Of a DNA stretch of 64,000 nt, positions 63,359 through 64,000 are shown piece after piece (the first letter of the stretch is position 1; each line of letters begins with the position of its first letter). A program made the translations under genes and the position numbers. The notes below the pieces were generated by a model. That model ran no database searches and had not been told where the DNA came from. It worked only from the letters and a program-made list of their open reading frames with translations. Source of the DNA: Methanococcoides sp. (lineage in GTDB: Archaea > Halobacteriota > Methanosarcinia > Methanosarcinales > Methanosarcinaceae); the NCBI GenBank assembly GCA_021108275.1, contig JAIORD010000028.1, forward strand, positions 62,001-126,000, read 5' to 3'.

Positions 63359-64000
63359 GTGAGCGATGAACTTTTTGATCTGCAAGTTGGTTATGTTACT
63401 TTCAGAAACCCCATTGCGCTTGCGCCAATGGCTGGTATCACTGACAGTGCATTTGCCAGCAAAAATGCAAAGAATGCCGGTCTTGCAGTGATCGGTGGTT
63501 ATAATCTGGACAAAGAAACGAATGCATCTGCGGTAAAACTTGTTGAGAGAGGCCGGCATGAGTTCTTATCGGATGCTCCTCTTGAGTTTTTTGAAACTGA
63601 GGTAAATGTTGTCGATACCGTTGGAGCTGTAGGTTTTAATGTAAGGGCTGTAAGCCTTGACCCTCTTCTTAAAGCTGCCAGTATCGTGAAAGCTGCAGGT
63701 GGCATACTTGAGCTTGATGCACATTGCAGGCAGGAGGAAATGGTTTCCATCGGTGTTGGTGAAGCATTGATGAAAGACCTTCCCAGACTTACCGAGTGGA
63801 TAAAAAAGATCAAAGAGACAGGTGTGGTCCTTTCTGTGAAGGTTAGGGCAAACGTTGTCGATGATGTCGCCCTTGCAAGAAGTATTGAGAACGCAGGAGC
63901 AGACATTCTCCATGTCGATGCCATGAAAGAAGGTGCTGGTGCTGACCTTCGTGCCATTTTGCGTATTCGTGATTCTACAAGGCTTTTCCTTATTGGAAAT
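63359..64000 (+). CDS. Dus-like FMN TIM-barrel enzyme (5' part, cut by window end)
   Basis: At least 214 residues, open to the right edge. The start is a GTG with GAGG nine bases upstream. It has APMAGITDSAF, as in dihydrouridine synthases, and ELDAHCRQEEM, where bacterial Dus has a catalytic NxGCP-type site. This fits the archaeal nifR3-related group (TIGR00736-type, MJ0144-like), a family distinct from true Dus. Reaction not established. Confidence 0.75.
   Translation, partial: MSDELFDLQVGYVTFRNPIALAPMAGITDSAFASKNAKNAGLAVIGGYNLDKETNASAVKLVERGRHEFLSDAPLEFFETEVNVVDTVGAVGFNVRAVSLDPLLKAASIVKAAGGILELDAHCRQEEMVSIGVGEALMKDLPRLTEWIKKIKETGVVLSVKVRANVVDDVALARSIENAGADILHVDAMKEGAGADLRAILRIRDSTRLFLIGN

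Overview
The window is chromosomal DNA of a methanogenic archaeon, most likely of the Methanosarcinaceae and closest in character to Methanococcoides. The supports are: a methanogenesis marker 12 ASKHA protein, the archaeal MptE pterin kinase, an archaeal CobT-type protein, Methanosarcina-type S-layer domains with a PGF-pre-PGF domain, a PGF-CTERM protein, archaeal SepF, L15e/L37Ae/RpoP, the exosome and RNase P protein genes, and a tRNA-Trp whose intron is a box C/D RNA. TATA boxes, strong Shine-Dalgarno sites, TTG/GTG starts and T-rich terminators are typical of this group. The genus is an inference; no database search was possible.

Layout. 0-7 kb: end of a FtsX/MacB-type permease pair, peroxiredoxin, an MFS exporter, an SPFH protein and the CDC48 unfoldase. 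7-30 kb is accessory: a 1.7-kb-codon mosaic surface protein, a VIT/vWA surface protein, a FilR1-type regulator divergent from an 897-residue FAD/Fe-S oxidoreductase, a soluble multi-PAS histidine kinase, a broken small-gene cassette, and a visibly GC-richer acetolactate synthase-aldehyde dehydrogenase operon. Between these genes lie decayed gene ends, three copies of a tiny-ORF repeat, four copies of a two-hairpin repeat that resembles a tRNA 3' end, and several strong RNA-like inverted repeats. A tandem duplication of tRNA-Glu closes this section.

30-48 kb is information processing and cofactor metabolism: a winged-helix protein with a four-cysteine motif beside an LSm protein, a DExH helicase, a RecA-fold protein, a G3E GTPase, a methylthio-nucleoside phosphorylase, DUF373, MptE with IleRS, a KamA-like radical SAM enzyme that appears to start at AUA, a PUA protein, SepF, ZPR1, ProRS, CobT and tRNA-Trp. 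A cohesin-CAP-dockerin-like secreted protein follows.

49.9-58 kb is the archaeal exosome/proteasome superoperon: L15e, a COG1325-type RNA-binding protein, Rpp30, Pop5, PsmA, SBDS, Rrp4, Rrp41, Rrp42, L37Ae, RpoP, a Brix protein, Pcc1 and prefoldin beta, mostly overlapping or tightly spaced. It joins ribosome assembly, RNA processing, transcription and protein quality control. After it come a DHH phosphoesterase, a PaaK ligase with an ACT protein, a DUF2103-like protein, methanogenesis marker 12, a nitrilase-family amidase, and the start of a Dus-like TIM-barrel enzyme cut by the window edge.

The most unusual signals are the tiny-ORF repeat family, a pseudoknot-shaped element at 29320-29468 upstream of the acetolactate synthase operon, the AUA start of the KamA-like gene, and the tRNA-3'-end-like repeats beside the GC-rich operon. 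No CRISPR array, intact transposase or integrase was seen.
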